A DNA stretch of 5,996 nt from Anaerolineae bacterium (lineage in GTDB: Bacteria > Chloroflexota > Anaerolineae > Aggregatilineales > Phototrophicaceae), in the NCBI GenBank assembly GCA_025454715.1, contig JALONY010000113.1:1-5996 (forward strand), written 5' to 3'. The notes under the pieces are model-generated. The model saw only the letters and a list, made by a program, of their open reading frames with translations. It was not told the DNA's origin and ran no database searches. Positions 5,473 to 5,996 of this stretch are shown here, piece after piece. The position numbers and the translations under genes were made by a program. How positions within the stretch are numbered: the stretch's first letter is position 1; each line of letters starts with the position of its first letter.

Positions 5473-5996
5473 GCGCTCGACCAGCCAGCCTTGTTGCCCG
5501 TCGGCCAGCTCGACGCGCCACCAACGGAACCCGTTGGCCAAGATGGGGCCTTCGACCAGCAGGACTTCGGTCGTCTCGCCCAGCTCCACATCACTGGCGG
5601 CACCGACCTCGGGCTGAGCGCGCAGGTTGAGCGTCCGCCCAGTGGGCGGTTGCGCGATGGCCACGCACCCGACCCGCAAGGTCTCGCAACCGCGCTCACC
5701 GCTCAGACCGTCGGGCGAGTCGCCCGTGGTGGCAACTGGCGTGGCGGTGACCGCGGTACCGGCGGTTTGCGTCATTATCAGCGAAAAACTGCCGCGGGTA
5801 TTGCGCGAGCGGCGCACGACGATGACGTACTCGCCGTCGTTGGGCAGGCGGTAGTTGGTGATTTGAGCGTCGCGGTTGGTGCTGCTGATGTCGCGAGACT
5901 GCGCCAAGGGCGTGCCGTCGATGCTGAACAGGCCGAGGGCGGGGTCTAGGCCGCCGACGGCGCTCTGCGCCAAGAGCGTCACGAGGGTTCCGGCAC
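5437..5996 (-). CDS. C-terminal part of a secreted/surface protein with PPC-like and SH3b domains (gene X; N-terminus outside window)
   Basis: The frame is open from the right edge to TGA at 5439-5437, with 185 codons visible. A GTG at 5982 is in frame, but coding sequence of the same domain continues upstream of it (AGTL), so it is not the start. The first 75 or so residues (AGTLVTLLAQ, GLDPALGLFSIDG, ITNYRLPNDGEYVIVV, GSFSLIM) match the pattern of bacterial pre-peptidase C-terminal (PPC) beta domains. A T/A-rich linker and a C-x7-C pair (GCETLRVGC) follow. An SH3b-like domain then runs from LNLRAQPEVG through FRWWRVELADGQQGWLVERL to a short tail TRVLTPAE. Both modules are typically extracellular. 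The missing N-terminus could hold an enzyme, a kinase or a lipoprotein signal. The last 11 codons and stop lie in the 53-bp repeat. GC is about 70%, like kinase 1. Confidence 0.85.
   Translation of the reverse strand, partial: AGTLVTLLAQSAVGGLDPALGLFSIDGTPLAQSRDISSTNRDAQITNYRLPNDGEYVIVVRRSRNTRGSFSLIMTQTAGTAVTATPVATTGDSPDGLSGERGCETLRVGCVAIAQPPTGRTLNLRAQPEVGAASDVELGETTEVLLVEGPILANGFRWWRVELADGQQGWLVERLSLTRVLTPAE

Noticed and set aside
5491..5949. Plus-strand open frame opposite gene X
   Set aside because: It is antisense to PPC and SH3b coding sequence with shadow composition; the minus frame carries the conserved patterns.

Overview
The window looks like a high-GC bacterium, most likely Chloroflexota (Anaerolineae or a related class). 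The main clue is a membrane Ser/Thr kinase with a long Thr/Pro linker (alternating T with P, A, S, D, H or Q) joined to TolB-like propeller, SH3b and concanavalin-like ectodomains. This style is common in that phylum, but no rRNA or housekeeping marker is present, so the assignment is an inference.

Every supported gene is on the minus strand, so transcription runs right to left. (1) 5996-5437 is the C-terminal end of a larger secreted or surface protein ('gene X'), with a PPC-like beta domain followed by an SH3b domain. (2) 5436-5276 is an AT-richer intergenic stretch with a 13-bp palindrome. (3) 5275-3632 is a complete 547-residue transmembrane Ser/Thr kinase (kinase 2) with a small unrecognised ectodomain. 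(4) 3631-3481 is intergenic and holds a second copy of the 3' end of gene X. (5) 3480-1 is the first 1160 residues of a second transmembrane Ser/Thr kinase (kinase 1) with a very large multidomain ectodomain; its C-terminus lies beyond the left edge. Open frames on the plus strand are antisense shadows.

The most notable structure is that kinase 2 sits between two 53-bp direct repeats (3545-3597 and 5420-5472) that differ at one base. The right copy is the genuine 3' end of gene X: 11 codons, the stop and 17 bp beyond. The left copy is an orphan of the same sequence just upstream of kinase 1. The roughly 1.8 kb between them is far lower in GC (about 42-52% in lines counted by hand) than the flanks (about 70%). 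Removing one repeat plus the interior (1875 bp) rebuilds a simple order: gene X, 81 bp, kinase 1. The module therefore looks like a recently gained kinase cassette whose target gene kept an intact 3' end. Its kinase domain is clearly related to kinase 1 (65 of the first 100 residues identical by eye), but that divergence is much greater than that of the repeats, so a simple recent tandem duplication does not explain it.

Functionally, both kinases are inferred to be one-pass sensors with a cytoplasmic kinase domain and an exterior sensing domain. Gene X and the kinase 1 ectodomain share SH3b modules, which suggests a cell-envelope signalling cluster. No ligand, substrate or phenotype can be read from the sequence.
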